Source: JALENY01 sp036310185
GTDB lineage: Bacteria; Bacillota; Clostridia; Lachnospirales; Lachnospiraceae
NCBI GenBank assembly: GCA_036310185.1
Contig: JAXJSH010000142.1
Location: 1 to 8,011 of the forward strand
Direction of reading: 5' to 3'
DNA: 8,011 nucleotides
The notes under the pieces are model-generated. The model ran no database searches, was not told the origin of the DNA, and was given only the letters and a program-made list of their open reading frames with translations. A program made the position numbers and the translations under genes. Below, piece by piece: positions 7,130 through 8,011 of this stretch. The number at the start of each line of letters is the position of its first letter. The first letter of the stretch is position 1.

Positions 7130-8011
7130 TTACTTCCACTGGTAAGTTATACTTTTTGTTACAGTATTTCCGGTCTCATCCATTACATCCACTAAGATTG
7201 TATATGTTCCGGCCTGCGGAGGATTACAATTTGCAGTATTGCTTGTAGAGAAACTTCTGAATACGGTTGTCGTACCGTTCATTGTACGGAAAAAGCGATA
7301 CTGAAGAGTTCCTTCGCCGCCTTCCGCATCAACCGTAAGTTTTACGGTAGTTCCTTTTGTCTGAGGTGATGCTATACTTACATTAATGGAATTGATTTTA
7401 AGTTCTGTTGGTTCCTTCTCCCATGTGTATTCCATTTTTTCAGTTACCACATTGCCGTTTTCATCTTTTACATCCACATAGATGGTATAGGATCCCGGTG
7501 TTCCCGGATTTGCATTCGCATAATTTTTTGTGGAATAATCACGGAATACAGTTGTCTTGCCATCGATCATGCGGTAGAAGCGATACTGAAGGGTTCCTTC
7601 GCCTTCTGCGTCAACCGTAAATTTAACGGTAGTTCCCTTGATCTGAGGTGAAGCAACACTGGCATTAAAAGAATTAATTTCAGGTGCAGAAGCTTCCTCT
7701 TTCCAGGTGTATTCCATTTTATCTGTTACCACATTGCCGTTTTCGTCCTTTACATCCACATAGATGGTATAGGATCCCGGTGTTCCCGGATTTGCATTTG
7801 CCCAGTTTCTTTCCATGTAATCGCGGAATACGGTTTCTTTTCCATTAATTACACGACGGAAGCGATACTGAAGAGTTCCTTCGCCTTCTGCGTCAACCGT
7901 AAATTTAACGGTAGTACCTTTGGTCTGAGGTGATGCTGCACTGGCATCAAAAGAATTGATTACGGGTGCAGAAGCTTCCTCTTTCCAGGTGTATTCCATT
8001 TTATCTGTTAC
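7130..8011 (-). CDS. Tandem-repeat surface protein, C-terminal part (5' end outside window)
   Basis: The reading frame is open to the window edge, giving 293 visible residues. The Met at 7999 is inside a repeat, since VTDK before it matches the next unit, so the real start is beyond the window. The visible part is almost wholly tandem repeats of 94 residues: EYTW, then INSF, SPQxKGTTVK, DAEGEGTLQYRF, a variable stretch, TVFRDY, NANPGTPGSYTIYVDV, DENGNVVT. The spacing of aromatic residues and the YTIYVDV strand resemble Y_Y_Y (triple-tyrosine) beta-sandwich modules, which in Clostridia often follow hydrolase or amidase domains in exported proteins. The last unit is the most divergent (FRTMNGTTTVFRSF, TILVDV, one extra Gly) and ends in SITYQWK, with no LPxTG signal or membrane tail. 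Catalytic or anchoring domains, if any, lie upstream. Extracellular location is inference. Confidence 0.75.
   Translation of the reverse strand, partial: VTDKMEYTWKEEASAPVINSFDASAASPQTKGTTVKFTVDAEGEGTLQYRFRRVINGKETVFRDYMERNWANANPGTPGSYTIYVDVKDENGNVVTDKMEYTWKEEASAPEINSFNASVASPQIKGTTVKFTVDAEGEGTLQYRFYRMIDGKTTVFRDYSTKNYANANPGTPGSYTIYVDVKDENGNVVTEKMEYTWEKEPTELKINSINVSIASPQTKGTTVKLTVDAEGGEGTLQYRFFRTMNGTTTVFRSFSTSNTANCNPPQAGTYTILVDVMDETGNTVTKSITYQWK
7130..8011 (-). repeat. 282-bp in-frame tandem repeats
   Basis: Three units in view (7999-7718, 7717-7436 and 7435-7130, the last longer and more divergent), with a fourth entering at 8000-8011. The period of 282 bp is exact between the first pair and at the second boundary. 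The first two share a 50-bp identical block (7749-7798 and 7467-7516), including silent positions, which points to recent duplication or gene conversion. The middle of each unit is less conserved. Confidence 0.9.

Noticed and set aside
7130..8011. CRISPR-like array
   Set aside because: The repeat period is 282 bp, the repeats are in frame and protein-coding throughout, and there are no short direct repeats with unique spacers.

Overview
The window looks like chromosomal DNA from a Gram-positive, low-to-mid GC member of the Clostridia, most likely a Lachnospiraceae gut commensal. The grounds are protein-level resemblance (the pyruvate kinase, the CENND-type diaminopimelate decarboxylase and the DUF362 protein all read like that family), strong purine-rich ribosome binding sites, near-consensus sigma-A promoters, and a cell-surface repeat protein. 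Species cannot be named from the sequence alone.

Layout. Bases 1-676 carry the 3' part of a DUF362 protein gene on the + strand. It converges on aroC (chorismate synthase, - strand, 839-1939); a large hairpin between them (722-800) probably terminates both. aroC is divergent from a + strand block. The two promoters lie in opposite orientation in the 156-bp gap, both with 17-bp spacers, and the corA one is a perfect TTGACA/TATAAT. The + block is corA-type metal channel (2096-3037), a rhomboid/Derlin-like membrane protein with a C-terminal Cys/His module (3096-3941), pyruvate kinase pyk (3958-5424) and a diaminopimelate decarboxylase-type gene lysA (5447-6718). Gaps are 58, 16 and 22 bp with no clear internal terminator, so at least the last three genes look co-transcribed.

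The 411-bp stretch after lysA (6719-7129) is not empty. It holds a weak hairpin, a promoter, a tRNA-Leu(CAA) gene without encoded CCA, its intrinsic terminator, and a second strong hairpin that ends the - strand gene to the right. That gene (7130 to beyond 8011, - strand) is the C-terminal part of a protein made of tandem 94-residue repeats (282 bp each), probably a secreted or wall-associated protein.

Functionally, most of the window is housekeeping: aromatic amino-acid synthesis (aroC), lower glycolysis (pyk), lysine/meso-DAP branch (lysA), divalent cation transport (corA) and translation (tRNA-Leu). I see no mobile element, CRISPR array or defence system. The parts most worth a second look are the rhomboid-like protein with a probable zinc module and no visible protease active site, the motif-divergent LysA, and the nearly identical tandem repeats of the surface protein.
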